Source: Chondrus crispus (lineage: Eukaryota; Rhodophyta; Florideophyceae; Gigartinales; Gigartinaceae). Taken from it: 64,000 nucleotides of DNA. The translations under genes and the position numbers were made by a program. The notes beneath the pieces were generated by a model that did no database searches, was not told where the DNA came from, and was given only the letters and a program-made list of their open reading frames with translations. Of the stretch, positions 21,391-33,490 are shown one piece after another. Each line of letters opens with the position of its first letter. Positions within the stretch are counted from its first letter, which is position 1. The DNA lies in the NCBI RefSeq assembly GCF_000350225.1, contig NW_005179250.1:62001-126000 (forward strand), read 5' to 3'.

Positions 21391-23296
21391 CATGGGTCGC
21401 AAAAGAGAGGCTGCGAATGGATCGGAAAGTGCCCAGCTCACATCCGAAGGGAAAAAGCTTCGCAAAAAAACAAAAAGGCAAAAAAAGCCACAAACAAAAA
21501 CCGTGTGGAACGCACGGCAGAGGACGTTACACTCCACGCACAGAGCTCCTGTCAACCGGACCTGTGTTCTCCAGTCACACCTCTCCAGCCAGAAGCCCTG
21601 CGTCACAGTGCAGCCACCATTCCCCCCCTCCCTTATTTGCGGACGACAGCCCGGTGTGTTCCGAAAATGACGATGACAACACGCAGAAAGGCCCCCCCCG
21701 GTTCAAAACGGCACGAATTGACATAGAGGCGGTTCAGAGGAAACATTCAGATGTCTTGGCCGCAAGAGTCTCGCGCGTGCGTCCTCAAATGCGACCCGTC
21801 GGTGTCAGTGGAGGCCGCAATCGCCGTAGAAAGGGCGCACCCATGTCAGGAACAATTGGAGCTTTAGATTTGTCAACTGAAGATGCCTGGGCTTGCACTC
21901 TCCACAGCCTGGTACGGTGTGATCCGAATTTCTTCTCATCGCAGGAAGCCACCCTCCAGACACAGACAGTAGTTGGACAAGGCCGTCCCGCCTACAAATC
22001 AGTGCCAGTCTCTGAAAAAAATAATGACGACCTCGCTGAAATATTCCATTTGGAGTATGAGCCAAAAATTGCAGGAGGCGGTAAGAATGGTTCCTGAAAG
22101 CAAGTGTGCATGCAGGGCAGCTGCTGCGCTTGGCCGTCATGTGTCAAAAGGTTGAGGTTGAATCGATGTGGGAGTCCGGCGTGCTCTTCACGACTATTTG
22201 CGACCGGAGCACAGTAGAACTACTAGTTTCGCACTACCGCATTCGTACTGTATGTACAACTGTCATGACGAAAGTTTTCTGCCTGAAGAAAGTGGCGGAG
22301 CACGCAAAAATTTACTTTGAGGGGAGGGACGCAATCTTGGGAGCTGATGCTGAACGTTCGCGGATACATCTCCGCGCGATATACAACGTGCAAAAGGCAT
22401 TGGGACGCCAAAGGACGACAGATCGCCAAGTGATTGATGACAGAGTAGAGCGCGCCGCTTTATTTTTGCCCGACGACTTTCGGAGATGTAAGCAAAGAAT
22501 TGGAAAGTCCCTGGACGATATCATGAAGTCATTCGACGATTTCCGGGCGGATGTAGGTGAGGATTCCGCCACAGAGACAATGTTTGCAGATGGCCGCCTC
22601 AAAAACAAATGGTGCATTAACATTATCAACGTTTTGGTCCTGACCGGCGGTGGACAGCGTCCGCAAGTATATACCCAACTGCAGGTTCCCTCAGACAGCG
22701 ACCTGGTTGACATGTCGGAGATGGCGAGAGTTAAAGGGTTTCTGGAATTGCGCACTGTGCGGGAGAAGACTCGCCGCAGCCTGGCGATGCCCTATGTTCT
22801 TTTTCCTGGGTACATATTTCCGTATATTAAGTTTCACTGTGCTGTTGTCCGTCCTCAAATTTTGAAGGCCGCACGCCTTGACGAGAGCGACATGTCGAAC
22901 AAACCCCTCATTGTCCATTCGGAGAGTGGTGTCGAGTTGCGTTCTCCCCAAATTACCAAGACATTCAAGCGGTTTTTGAGTGTCTCTGAGCCTACGTTGG
23001 TGGATTGCACTGTTATGACCCTGCGAAGTAGCTATGGCACCATGATGATGAAGTCGTTTCGCGAAAAGAAAATCTTTCCAACTCTCACCGAAGCTGCTTT
23101 CCTCGACATTATGGCGCAGCAAATGAACACCAGCGCCGAACAGTTGCGATCGACTTACGTCGGTATTGACCATACCGATTACGTGGACACGGCAAGGAGT
23201 CTAGTCGGCGCACTTGCCGTAGCCACTGGTGCTGCCGACGTGGAGGATCACGCGAAAAAGGGAGATGACCATGACATCTCCGGTTTTTTTGCGTAG
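21391..23296 (+). pseudogene. Crypton-like tyrosine recombinase, copy 1
   Basis: A DNA transposon gene in at least two frames. The 5' part (ATG at 21391, lysine-rich start MGRKREAANG; main frame 21417-22097) has basic and Ser/Pro-rich sequence and RFKTARIDIEAVQRKHSDVL. The 3' frame (22106-23296) is the catalytic part: GGGQRPQVYTQL carries Arg I (residue 185 of that frame), TLRSSYGTMMMKSF the second Arg (residue 307), and QLRSTYVGID the probable nucleophilic Tyr (residue 351). This arrangement is typical of Cryptons, which integrate by a tyrosine recombinase and lack terminal inverted repeats. Frame changes near 21460 and 22100-22160 break it, unless short introns are involved. A second decayed copy lies at 51.7-53.0 kb on the minus strand and covers both halves. 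Confidence 0.7.
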
Positions 23297-23831
23297 CATT
23301 CCCCAAAAAAAATACTGCACACGAACGGTGTGTGCAGCTCGCCAGCGCGGACAACGAGGTAGGTTGGATAGTGAGCTGGAAATAAAGTAATCGTCGTAAG
23401 GTTTTAGGTCTACTAGGGCTTTGGCTTCGCTTGTTATATAGACATCCGGGAACAGTACCCGAAATACCGCAAGCCTGTGATTGGCATCGTGTACAATACA
23501 ATGCCGTTCATGACACGCAACACATATGTTGTCCTCAGTTTCGTACAGTAGTGTAGAACAGTTTCTCAAATGACTTGCTACGCATTCTGCTCCGCTGTTT
23601 TCGTCCTACTGGACATGGGAATTTCCCACAACGTGTGCGCCTTCGCCTCCCTCGTCCTTTTCAGAACTCGGTTCTGCAAGACAGCGTAAAAAATTGACTG
23701 AAAACTGAGTGAGACAGACAGATATGAAAGTGCTGCAGCGGCGTCGTCGTCGTCTCTACGAGCAAAAAAAGTCGGCCAAACACGCGACGAGCAGTCGCTT
23801 GATGGGTTGCTTGATAATCTCGATCTGGTTG
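23297..23831. other. Intergenic between recombinase and MRE11 fragment
   Basis: A short palindromic stretch (about 23313-23341, centred on the cacacgaacggtgtgtg region) follows the recombinase stop and may act in 3'-end formation. Nothing else recognised. Confidence 0.3.
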
Positions 23832-24572
23832 TCATTCAGCTGTTCCAGGCGAAGGCTTTCTACAGAAAGCTTCGCTCAGGCCCACGGAAGAGGGCGTGTT
23901 TCCCTCTTCATCACTTATCACGATGACAATTTCTGCGCCGCGGCGACGACTGCGAGGAAGGCCCTCCTCGTCTTGGCTCGCCATCGCAGATGCCTTCCTC
24001 TGGAATGGGGCCTTTGCATTTTGTCTTCTCAGTTTCTTCTCCTTCTCGCTTCTGTAACACTGTAGCATATCTCCCGGTGATGCTACTCGACCAATGTAAG
24101 TCTGACCAAATGTTGTGGGATTGGGCAGTTGCCATTTGCCGGTTGTTTCTACTCGCAGTATGATGAGTGGTTGCCGGACTATGGAGCAAAGTTTTTCAGT
24201 ATAGAAAGAACGTGGGGGATACCGCACTCCATGGACCACCACGTCTTTGGGAGCGCCACGACGACCTCGAAAGATCGCTACGACCCGATCAAAGAAAGCC
24301 TGCTGTCTCTCGATGATGTCGTTGACAGTATCCTCCAAAAATTTGTTCAGCCCCTCCGGATCTGTCTGGGACAACCCTGACTGTGCCGAAAGAATAATAT
24401 CTTCAACGTGGAGATTTCGCACTGTGTACAGTGGGATGGGGACATGCTTGACGAGTTGTTCTTTGTGTATCTCGAGTAAAATTGCATGCTTCTGCTTGCC
24501 CTCTCTCGCGGACAGTGAAGTGGCAACTGTGGAGCCTGGTTGCACGATTACTGGTTTCGATCGCCTGACGTC
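23832..24572 (-). pseudogene. MRE11: MRE11 C-terminal half (truncated)
   Basis: The minus-strand frame from about 24572 to 23832 matches the region after the nuclease domain of MRE11. It shows IVQPGSTVATSL (the cap-domain start), KHAILLEIHKEQL, IPLYTVRNLHVEDIIL, FLEDTVNDIIERQ, then LIILRVETTGKW, FGQTYIGRVASPGDML, comparable to the FGQKxVGKVANPxD motif of animal and plant MRE11. A basic tail and a SUMO-interaction-like EIVIVISDEEG follow. MRE11 is the nuclease of the MRE11-RAD50-NBS1 break-repair complex. The phosphodiesterase motifs, which should lie upstream, are absent: homology begins abruptly at the GC-rich repeat, so this is an N-terminally truncated gene copy. The frame stays open through the repeat to 24959, which is a composition effect. 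Confidence 0.8.
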
Positions 24573-24800
24573 TGGCGCGGGCGGGCGGGTGGGCGGGCGA
24601 GCGGGCGGGCGGGCGAAGGCGAAGGGCGAGCGAGCGATGAGGAGAACGGGCAGCGACGGCAACGGCGATGCGACGACGACGACGATGACGGGGGCGGGTG
24701 GGGCGGGGTGGGGCGGGGGGCGCGGCGCGGTGAGGCGGGACGGGACGGGACGGTGGGGTGCGGGGTGATGTGCGGACAGCGGGCGGAGGCGGCAGCGGCG
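24573..24800. repeat. GC-rich simple repeat (GGGCG-type)
   Basis: Runs of gggcgggcgggt, cgacgacgac and ggggcgggg with strong strand asymmetry. All three minus frames are open through it only because of composition. It forms the left border of the MRE11 homology. Confidence 0.8.
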
Positions 24801-25261
24801 GGTGGGTGGGTGACAATAAAAAATAAAAAATAAAAAAAGAAGAAATTGAGTATTGAAGCGGAAGAGCTGATTGCAGTACACCCCACACCGTACAGGTTTG
24901 TTTTCACCCTTTCCGCAATGGTGTAAATTGCGCATCAAGCGCTGTTTCCAGTTGATCATACAGTAGAAATTAGTAAATTAATCTCGTAACGCCGTCAGAA
25001 ACTTATGACAAAACAACATCTGCGCAACTTACAGAAAGAAAGCTTACTCTAAACCACACCGTCGTTACGTGGCACACTCTCCGCTTCAGTCAGTCAACTT
25101 GCTCCTTACAGGGCCCCCACAATCGGACTCGGACCGGACTTGGAATCGAACTCGCAACCACAGACACTGTCAGCCACTAACTCGGACAACTGGGACACTG
25201 GGACCACAAACTGCACTGCTTACACTGGATTGGATTTCACCGCCGTCCCCATAGGTATTTA
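24801..25261. other. Intergenic, nothing recognised
   Basis: A-rich tract at 24814-24842, then mixed sequence without a gene. Confidence 0.35.
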
Positions 25262-25800
25262 TTGTCGCCATCCCCGTAGCCTAAGCCCATTCGTACAACC
25301 TAAGCCCACCAGCCTAAGCCCAGCAACAACAACCTAAGCCCACTTCCCAACCTAAGCCCACAACCCTCAGCCCACAACCATAACCTAAGCCCACCTCCCA
25401 ACCTAAGCCTACCAGCCTAAGCCCACCCCCTCACCTAAGTACCGAAGCATCCTAAGTCCATAAGTACACAAAAGTAAACCTAAGTACATCATCCCTACCT
25501 AAGCACGTAAGCACGTAAGCACTTCAGCACCTAAGCATGTAAGCACGTAATCACTTAAGCACGTAATCACGTAATCACGAAATCACGTAAGAACGTAAGC
25601 ACGTAATCTCCTCAGCACATAATCACATAATCACGTAATCACCTAAGCACATAAGCACATAATCACATAACCCCCTAATCCACCCAAGCACCTAAGCACC
25701 TAAGCTACTAACCCTCCTAATCTCCTAACCACTCCTCACCACCCCTAACCCTCCTAACCCTCCTAACCACCCCTAAGCACCTAATGCCCTAATCTATAGT
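25262..25800. repeat. Telomere-like degenerate tandem repeats
   Basis: Three successive blocks: cctaagccca units (about 25275-25430), aagcacgtaatc-type units (about 25495-25690), and ccctcctaacc units (about 25700-25790). All are built around CCTAA, the complement of TTAGG. No open frame. Consistent with an old interstitial telomeric or subtelomeric array that has drifted. Confidence 0.7.
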
Positions 25801-26289
25801 ATATACGTCCTCTTCCCCCTAATTCCCTAAACGGACAGGGATAGTCGTAAGAGGGCGGGCGCGTTGGAGGAGGGGCAACAGGAGTACGGAAGGGGAGCGG
25901 TGTGGTTCCAGAGAACGTGCGGATGAGATTGTCTCATACAGTATGTGGTCATTCAGGGCGGGGGAAGGAGTGGAACGGACAGAGTAAGTGAGATCAGTAG
26001 TGAACCAATAGACGCGCGTTACGAGGAGCGCCAGCCAGTAGATGCGCGTCGGGATTCAGGGGCGTGAATAGGGGAACCGCGAATGATATCGTGACAGCGA
26101 CGAACGGGATTAATGACGCGACATGACAGCGAGGATGACGTCCATCCGGCCAACGGTTGCGGTCGGATGCATGTCGGCAATTTTCGACGTCCATCCGGTA
26201 TGATAAAATAATCAAATTTGGCCCTGTGCGCATTGAAATTTTTCCAGATTTTTTTCTAGCCAATGCGCACTCCGTCAGACCGAAGTAAA
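25801..26289. other. Intergenic, nothing recognised
   Basis: No gene-like frame. A short repeated ccagccagtagatgcgcgt-like phrase occurs near 26000-26050. Confidence 0.3.
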
Positions 26290-27060
26290 TTTGCGCTTAA
26301 TTTCAGCGCACCTGAACGCGCGTCTGATCGGACATGGGTATAGGTTCCACTGGTTTGCAAGGCCAATGCTCGTTGAGCTTCCGCGAAACCTTGTAACGCG
26401 ACAAGGCCTTCGACGGGGGCGTCGCAACGCAGCCCGATGGAATGAAATGAAAGTAGCAGCGCTACACCAGCTGTGCCGCCGGATGGCTCGAAACACCTTC
26501 ACCGGGTCGGTCGCAACCGAGGCCGATGGCATCAACTCTGACTTTGACACACGTAAAGCCCTTCGAGGGATACGTCGTTTCAACAGTCTCCGTCGAAAAT
26601 AAGTCTCAGTAGCAGCGCTACGTCAACGTGTCGCCCGATGGCTCGAAACACCTTCGCCGGTTCGGTCGCAACCGATACCGATGGTACCAACACAAGATAA
26701 TGGAAAATAGGTAGAAATAGAGATAGAAAGGATATTGAAATAAAGGGAAAGGAAAAGGAACCTCCGATCGCGAGGGATAAAGTAATCTGTCGTACAAGAG
26801 AATGTCTAGTAAAAGACAGACTTCGACCAAGGCGATATCTGACTCTGGCAACTCGGATTACCTTTCCTGACTTCGTGGTCAGCGGGCTAAGGTATATATC
26901 GCCCCGCCGAAGCCCCTACAGTAGCTTGCGGCGCTAGATCCTAGATCTAATCTAGTGTCAGCAAAATTGATGCTAACTAATTAAATAAATAAAATAAATA
27001 TCAAAAAATTAAAACTGTGCAATTATTCACACGTGTGTCCCTCTACCTGGACTAATTGTC
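26290..27060 (+). mobile_element. LTR fragment of a Ty3/Gypsy-type element (family also at 45.3-47.2 kb)
   Basis: About 0.75 kb that aligns along its length with 46.54-47.24 kb and with the reverse complement of 45.6-46.2 kb. Shared landmarks are gtaacgcgacaaggccttcg, agcagcgctac, ggataaagtaatctgt, gcgatatctgactctggcaactcgg and the TATA-containing ggctaaggtatatat. Divergence between copies is obvious by eye, so insertion is not recent. No second LTR in the same orientation is seen nearby. Confidence 0.65.
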
Positions 27061-28652
27061 ATATCCAATTATTTTCCTTGCACTTCACCCCCCTGTAAAC
27101 CCCCATATTGCACTACATATCCCGCTGTACAGCGCCAAGCCATCCTATAATCTCCTGCCCGTTTCCATCTTTCTCATTCGTCAATCACTCTGCGCGACGA
27201 GCTGACAAGGGTAAGACGAACCATCACGTCTCCGCCTGTCTCAGAGGGTACAGTCGACATTACCAACATTCCAAAAGAAAATAACCTTTAGCACAAATCC
27301 CACGGAGCTCCCTCAGCAGTTGCTGCATCACCCGTGCTGCATCACCCGTTCGTAGATCTACATGTGGAGTGTCGTTCGGTTAGCGACAATACTCTCACAT
27401 ACCGAAATAAAGAATTCCAATGCCTATTCATCGTTCCTCTTGAGTACATAGCGTTCATTGTCTCTGTGCGCTCCGTCGAGTATGGTGGCTCATCGGCCCT
27501 CTCCTTTTCCCGTCCTCATTACTTTCACAAATGAGGCGTCTAGCGCCATTCCCGATCGGAGTGATACGAGCTTGTGTTATCTGTCACTCCGACGCGAGTG
27601 GGTTATCTCCTTCCAAAGTTTTCTCCATCTCTTGATAATTTATTGTGTCAGGGGCACGATTGCCCTTCTTTTGCTATCCTCAAGCTCCTCCGCTTCCTAC
27701 TCTTAAGATTTTCCTCTCCCTCCTCTTATCGGTTTCCTCCTCTTCAAGTTTCAAAATTTCCTCCTCCTCTTATCCTCGAACTCCTTTTCTTCTGTCTTGC
27801 TCCCCGAAAGGCGACGAGAGAGACTGCATGCATGATTTTGAGCATCGCTGGGGTCCCCCTCCTTCTCAAGATTAGTTAGTCCGTTCCTCGTTTTGATCGA
27901 CCATCGAGGAAAGGCTGGCCTATCTAGAGCCTCTAAACCGACTCGCATTTTCGGACAAGTCCGGCTTAGGTGTTTCAGTAGCGTGAAGTTTAGTCACGAA
28001 GACAATTGCGTTTCCCTTGAGGGCATTTCTTCGAAAAATCCTCGAGCGGCCCTTCGCGAGGAGGAACAGTCGTTGGTCAAGCCTCGGAGCGGGACGTTCC
28101 CTCACCGGTGCGTAGCACTCGACAATGTCAAACGTCGACATCCCCCAAATCATTGAAGGTATCCGCCCTTCCCGCTTTCTCATGCCTTCTCCGATCTCTT
28201 GAAATCAGTCCCCCTTGTTGAGTGCATAGCTGGGTAGTTCAACAATTTTTCTTCTTTTCTGCCTCTCACGATCTTTCTCTTGCTTCGGGAAGCCCCCTGC
28301 GTGTGGACTCGTGAACTGTGTATTCCTCTTTGTCATACACCTGGATCATTCTCCTCTTTTCTCTCTCCTCCCAGGTGTCTGAGGTGCTGTTTGATCTTCG
28401 ACCACGATTGGCATCGATCCCGCGGTAGTACCCCTGTAACATTCGTCGTGTCGCCTAATTCTGAGCTTTCGCATCAAAATCCCTTTTAAATCCAGCTGCG
28501 ATTCATTTGTGTCACTGAACACATTGGGGAAGGTCCCTTGCCATCCTTTCTAGACCACGTACGTCCTGGCAGATTCCGCAATTCTATTACTCCGCACATA
28601 TGATTTGGTGAAGCGGCACATGAACATGACACCGCATTTAACATACGATATT
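27061..28652. other. 1.6 kb without a recognised gene
   Basis: C+T-rich on the plus strand (27640-27790) and without conserved protein motifs. It lies between an LTR fragment and the truncated end of the Gypsy pol, so it may be unclassified retroelement sequence. Confidence 0.3.
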
Positions 28653-31600
28653 CTACACAAAAACGCACGCACACAAACGCGAGCCGTCCGGCTTGGGTAC
28701 CATTAACACGGGCGACGCCCATTCTGACTGCGTCGGCTCGATGACTCTTGCTTCTAACATCTTCTTCACTTCTGCATCTTCTATCTCTTGGGCCTTCGGT
28801 CCTGCCCGGTACGGTGCTTGTGCGATGGGCCTGGTCTCTGGGACCACTTCGATCCGGTGGACCGTCATATTAATTTCTCCAAGCGTCCCATCCCACATGC
28901 GAGAATACTTCTTCAACATCTGACGAAACTTGTCGCGCAGCCAGTCCGGCTCGTGGCTGAGGTCGAGTTTCTCCACGTCCGGCGGCGGCGGTTCAATCCT
29001 GCGTTGCGGCTTCGTAGAAGCCGACGCGGAGAGCCCTGCCGACCGTTCTTCTGGCCGGTCCTCGCAGCCTTGATCCGACGGTTCGCATCTTGTCTCGCCC
29101 GTAGGCGTCTTGGTAGAATTAGGAAATTTTTCCTTCTCCTTCTCTTCAATTCCGAGAACGTCACCAATGGTTGTTTTGGTCTCAAGCACGGCTCTTGGGT
29201 GCGGTAATAATTTTCCCATCACTTGGCCTTTTTGCACCCTGACAGGGTACGTTCTAAAATTCGCAACGAGTAGTCGAAATAGCCTGTCAGGCTCAACCTG
29301 AACGACCCCATTCGTGCACGTCAACCTGCGCCTCTCGTCCAACGACGAGTACGTCTGAAACACAACCAAGCCGGCCCTCTTTGAGGTGCGTTCCACGACG
29401 CTTTGCGTCCCTGGCTCAATGGTCGTAGCTCTTGCCACTTTTGCTTTGCAGGAAATTCGCTCCCCCTTTCCATCATTCTCGTCCTCTCCCGGGACGAGAT
29501 TCTTCTTCCCTTTTCTCGTCGAGAACCGTCTAACTATCGGAACCTCCGAGAAATCCGCCAACACAACCATTTTCTTCCTTGGATAAATTGCTTCCACAAA
29601 CCGGTCACAGTAGTCCGCGCCTAGAATTAGCGGGACTGCGAGTTTTTCACATACAATAAACTCGGCTGCGGCTACGAAGCTTCCAAGCCTCACAGGTATT
29701 TTGATGGTGCCAAGAGTTCGAAGTGGCCTGCTGTTCGAATTGCCGATGTCCTGGGTCGGTCCGAAAGATACTACAGATTCCATTCCAGCCGGGAGTTCCG
29801 ATTTTCGCACAAGGTTTGGTCCCGCGCCGGTGTCTAATACAGACAACACCCGGCTCATCAATCCGACCGTTGGTCCGATATCCGCGTAAACTTTGTAGTT
29901 TTTTCGCGCAAGGACCAAGATCTTCTCGGGGCCCTTCCTTCAGATAACCCTGTACCAGGGCCTTCGAATTTCCTCCAGCGGACCATCCCGGGCTCGTCCC
30001 AGAATGTTTTTGACTTGAGCTGGCTCCTTCGGCTTATCCACCAATCCAACAACCTCCTTATCGAGGTCTGATTTTCCCTTAGAGACGGGGAACGGGGCTG
30101 AGCCCCGGGCACAGTACGTCGACTTTGTGCCTCTTGCGACTCAAGCGAGATTCCCCTCTCTAGCTTTCCTGCCGCTGCTGGTTCTTCTTTTCCTGCGGCC
30201 AGGTCCCCGCGGCTAGCCCTCTCGAAAGGCGGCTCGACCCGTTGGCGGAGGCACTCGGCGTGCTCGCCGTCTGCGAATCGAACCAATTCTTGACCTTCAA
30301 ATAACTTGTCGAAGAAATTCCTAACCTCTCCATCGGAGACAGCGCCTCATAGTTCTTCAGAACTTTGTTCATTTCTCGGAACGAGAGTAAACACGTGGGG
30401 GCCCCATATCTGTTCTCATAGCAATTATATCAGATGAGTCTGTGCTGCTTCGGAGGGTACTGTGACCTCGGCAGCCCTCCGGCCGACGGCTTTCCCGTCC
30501 ACCGTTCCCTTATCTCCAATCGGGAGGCGCGGCGCTGGTGTGTGGCCGCGCCCTCGGAACGCCAACACGGGGTCTGGGGTTTTCGCATACGACTCTGTCG
30601 TGTCCATGCGCGTCGGTAGAGTTGACGTCCCATTTCCCTCGTGTCCTGCGTATCCGCAGCCCTCCGATGGCTCAATAAAATTGCCTTCGGCGACAAAAGC
30701 TCCTTCGTAATAACTTTCGCTTCCCAGATACGCATCGTGCTCTTCTGACCCGGAAATTGAATCGGCCAGATGAACTGCGGTGCGGCCTCCTCGAATTGGC
30801 GCGGAAGCCTTCGATTTGCTCCCCACCCTTCGCGTCGCTGGCGTTTGAATGGCAACCTTTTTGGTCCTCCTGTCCTTGGTGCGGCTCGTCGAGCCATGCG
30901 CCTTGGCGTAGTTCACCAGGCTCAAAAACGATACATCTCGATGATTTTGTCAGTATTGCGAAACCATGGGCTTGATACTCGAATCCAGCCCTTCGATGAA
31001 CATAGTCATCTGCTCCTCCATCGAATAGACATTTCCACATCTATTACTCGCGTCTGTCAGACGAATGTAGATTTCCATCTCGTCTTCAGACGGTCTCTGC
31101 TGCACTTCTCGCAACGTGGGCACGGCTTGGCGGATCGCTTCGTCGGTGGCGAAACTCCTCAATAGCCACTGTACGGCCTCCGGCCAGACTGATACCTTCC
31201 CGTGATGGGACCCGGTCGTCTGTGACACAGAAGTGTACTGTCTGTAGTATAACCCCCCCTGGGGCCTTTTTAGTTAGATTAGATCAACAACAGGATCCCC
31301 TACTGTAGAGCTCGACGCTCTACAGTACAACCACGCGTGTCCACGTGTACACCACGGGGACAAGGGACACGCGCATACACGTGCACACGTGTGCCACGCG
31401 CGAACGAAGCGGGCACGCACGACGGGTAATACGTGTACTGTCAGCCTCGACATAGCTGATAGTATTACAGTGCAGGCCGACCTGCACTACAGTAGTCCAC
31501 TACAGTACCTCGGTACTGTAGTGTTATGATAGATTGTTTTGTATATTAAAAATGGTGCGGACCGACGGCGGCGGAGAGGGACAAGCACGGGCTTGTCCTC

Positions 31601-32846
31601 AACCGACCGCCAAGGTCAGTCCACCCAGCTTATTCTAAACGTCGCCTTCGCTCTTCGCGCCCGTTTAGTCGGAGCCGAGCTGGAATGGACGCGCAGCACG
31701 CGAGCGAGCACGGAACCGCCTCCGCCCGTCCGCACTGGTACGTCACCCAGTGCTGCTCCGGGGCGTCGAGGCGTCGATCCGCTCGTGCGTGCGTGCGTCC
31801 CTGCTCGATCCCGCTCTACCACCGCTACCCGGGCCCGAGCCCGGTTCCGTAGCTGGTTGGCCTGCTTCACCCCTTCTCCGATCAGGGGTCTACAGGTCGA
31901 ACTGCGCATACACCTCCAGTCGTTTGGGGGTGTTTATGCTACACTGTCTTAAGGCGATGCCTCCGAGGAACTCGGGCAGCAAGCGAATTGCTTGCCCCTC
32001 GTTCAATTCTTGAGTATCAAATTCCTGCACCAAGTTGGCCAAAAAACCCAACACCAGAACTCCATCTACTCCAGTAAACGTGTTATCCCTCTTCACCTTC
32101 GGCGGGATATCTCGCCTAATTTTCCGCACGGCGGTCCGCCAAGAGCTCGACAAATATGTCTGTGGGTTCCTCGGACGGTACGTCCGATACGATAACAACT
32201 TCTTGAAGAGGTAGTTGGTCGGATTCAGCTCCTTCAACTCCTCCCGACGCGGCCCGCGTCGCGTAACGACTTCTTCTAGCTCAGCGTCCTTGTCCCTTCG
32301 CGAGGCGGACGAAGTGATCCCGCTCCGTCTGGAGGAAATGTTCCTGCTTCGCGAAATTCCGTGTCCTTTTTCGGAACGATGTTCGGAATCGCCTGAATGG
32401 TTCGATGAACCGTCGACACCATTTTTGGAGGGACCTTTTGACTCTGACATCGAGTCTCGGTCCTCCGCCTCGTCACTACAAAGACTCTTATTCCTGCGTC
32501 GCGGAGTCTTCTTCGAGCTCCTCGACTTGGAACTCCGCTGTACAGCAGCCTTGTCCTTCTTCGATCGACGGTCGCCTTCTCGACCCGTAGGGAGCGGCTC
32601 TTGGTCCGGTTTCTGCCGCTCTTGGCCTGCAGCTTGCTCAAGATCCTTGAGACGGTGCGCGGCGCGGTCGAACCTGTCGTCGATACTGCTTCTTAATTCA
32701 CCTAAGGACTCCAAAGCTTGATTCGCGTCACGCCTTGCGTCCTTAACTGAAAGTTTCAACGAAGCTAGGACCTCCGGCTCCAAACCGTTAGTCGCATCAC
32801 CTCGCTCCTTCTCGACAGGATCCACGCGAGTTGTCAGCTCTCCCAA
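28653..32846 (-). mobile_element. Ty3/Gypsy-type LTR retrotransposon remains (gag and start of pol)
   Basis: Fossil element on the minus strand, broken in several places. The gag region (about 32846-30425) begins with a coiled-coil/charged segment and contains a capsid-like helical region. The pol region (29918-28653) has a retropepsin with DTGAG and LILGADYC, followed by the first reverse transcriptase residues (EARVIEPTQSEWASP, VPKPDGS), where the element is cut off. RNase H, integrase and flanking LTRs are not seen. A solo LTR interrupts gag. Likely old. Confidence 0.75.
31219..31894. mobile_element. Solo LTR inserted in the Gypsy gag
   Basis: A 676-bp block interrupts gag homology and is flanked by the 5-bp direct repeat GGTCG (31214-31218 and 31895-31899), as expected of a target-site duplication. 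Its ends are close to TGT...ACA. Inside are repeated acgtgtac and ctacagta words and a TATA-like box (tgtatattaaaa, near 31540). Orientation is uncertain. It is younger than the element it sits in. Confidence 0.65.
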
Positions 32847-33490
32847 CCCCTATAAGAAAAATTTAGATTTTTTGAGTGCACCTACAGTGCAATTTGAGAT
32901 TTTTAGCATATTTGAGTGCACTGTGAACGCGAATTGTTGCCGCTGTTGGCCACACAACTTCCTATTGGTGGCACTTGGAGCGCACCGAGAGGGCTGTATG
33001 AGTGTATGATAGTTATGCACTCATACCGCCCTCCGTAAATTCTATGTAACCTGGAGTGCGAGGTGCGTGCACTGTGCATTGCATGCTGCATCGCATTGCG
33101 TAGTGCACTCACTCTGCACGCAACTTGCGTCTCATTCCATTGTTTAGATGGAGGTTGGAGGCGAGGGGGTGGAATTGGGAGCTCGGCGGTCAACTTGGTA
33201 TTCGTTGAGACGAGAAGATGGTAGGCAAGTCACGTGCAGCAAAGCAATACCACTTTGCTGCTTGCGCTTCTTGCGCTGGTTGATGGGCTGCGTAGAGGGC
33301 CAGAGGTCAGAGGAAGCGATGCGCTTCAAGTACGTAAACTGACTCGTAAACTGACATTGCCAGGGCCCCTTCAGCAACGGATAATTGACCGGTTTGCGGA
33401 TTTGGAGACACGTCTGCAAGCTGTAGGGATTCTGACGAAGCAAGAGCCGCAGCCTGGGATCCTGACGCCGAAGTCGACTGGGAGGGCAAG
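32847..33490. other. Intergenic with a possible signal-peptide-like ORF
   Basis: Repeated tttgagtgcac words at 32870-32925 border the Gypsy remains. A frame at 33234-33494 begins with a hydrophobic run (TTLLLALLALVDG) but starts with GTG and matches nothing I know. It could be a leftover exon of the dehydrogenase downstream. Confidence 0.25.

Noticed and set aside
24573-24959. Pro/Arg-rich N-terminal extension of the MRE11 frame
   Set aside because: The GC-rich simple repeat is open in all three minus frames. MRE11 homology starts only at about 24572.
25262-25800. Possible CRISPR-like array
   Set aside because: Short CCTAA-based units without spacers. It is a tandem repeat.
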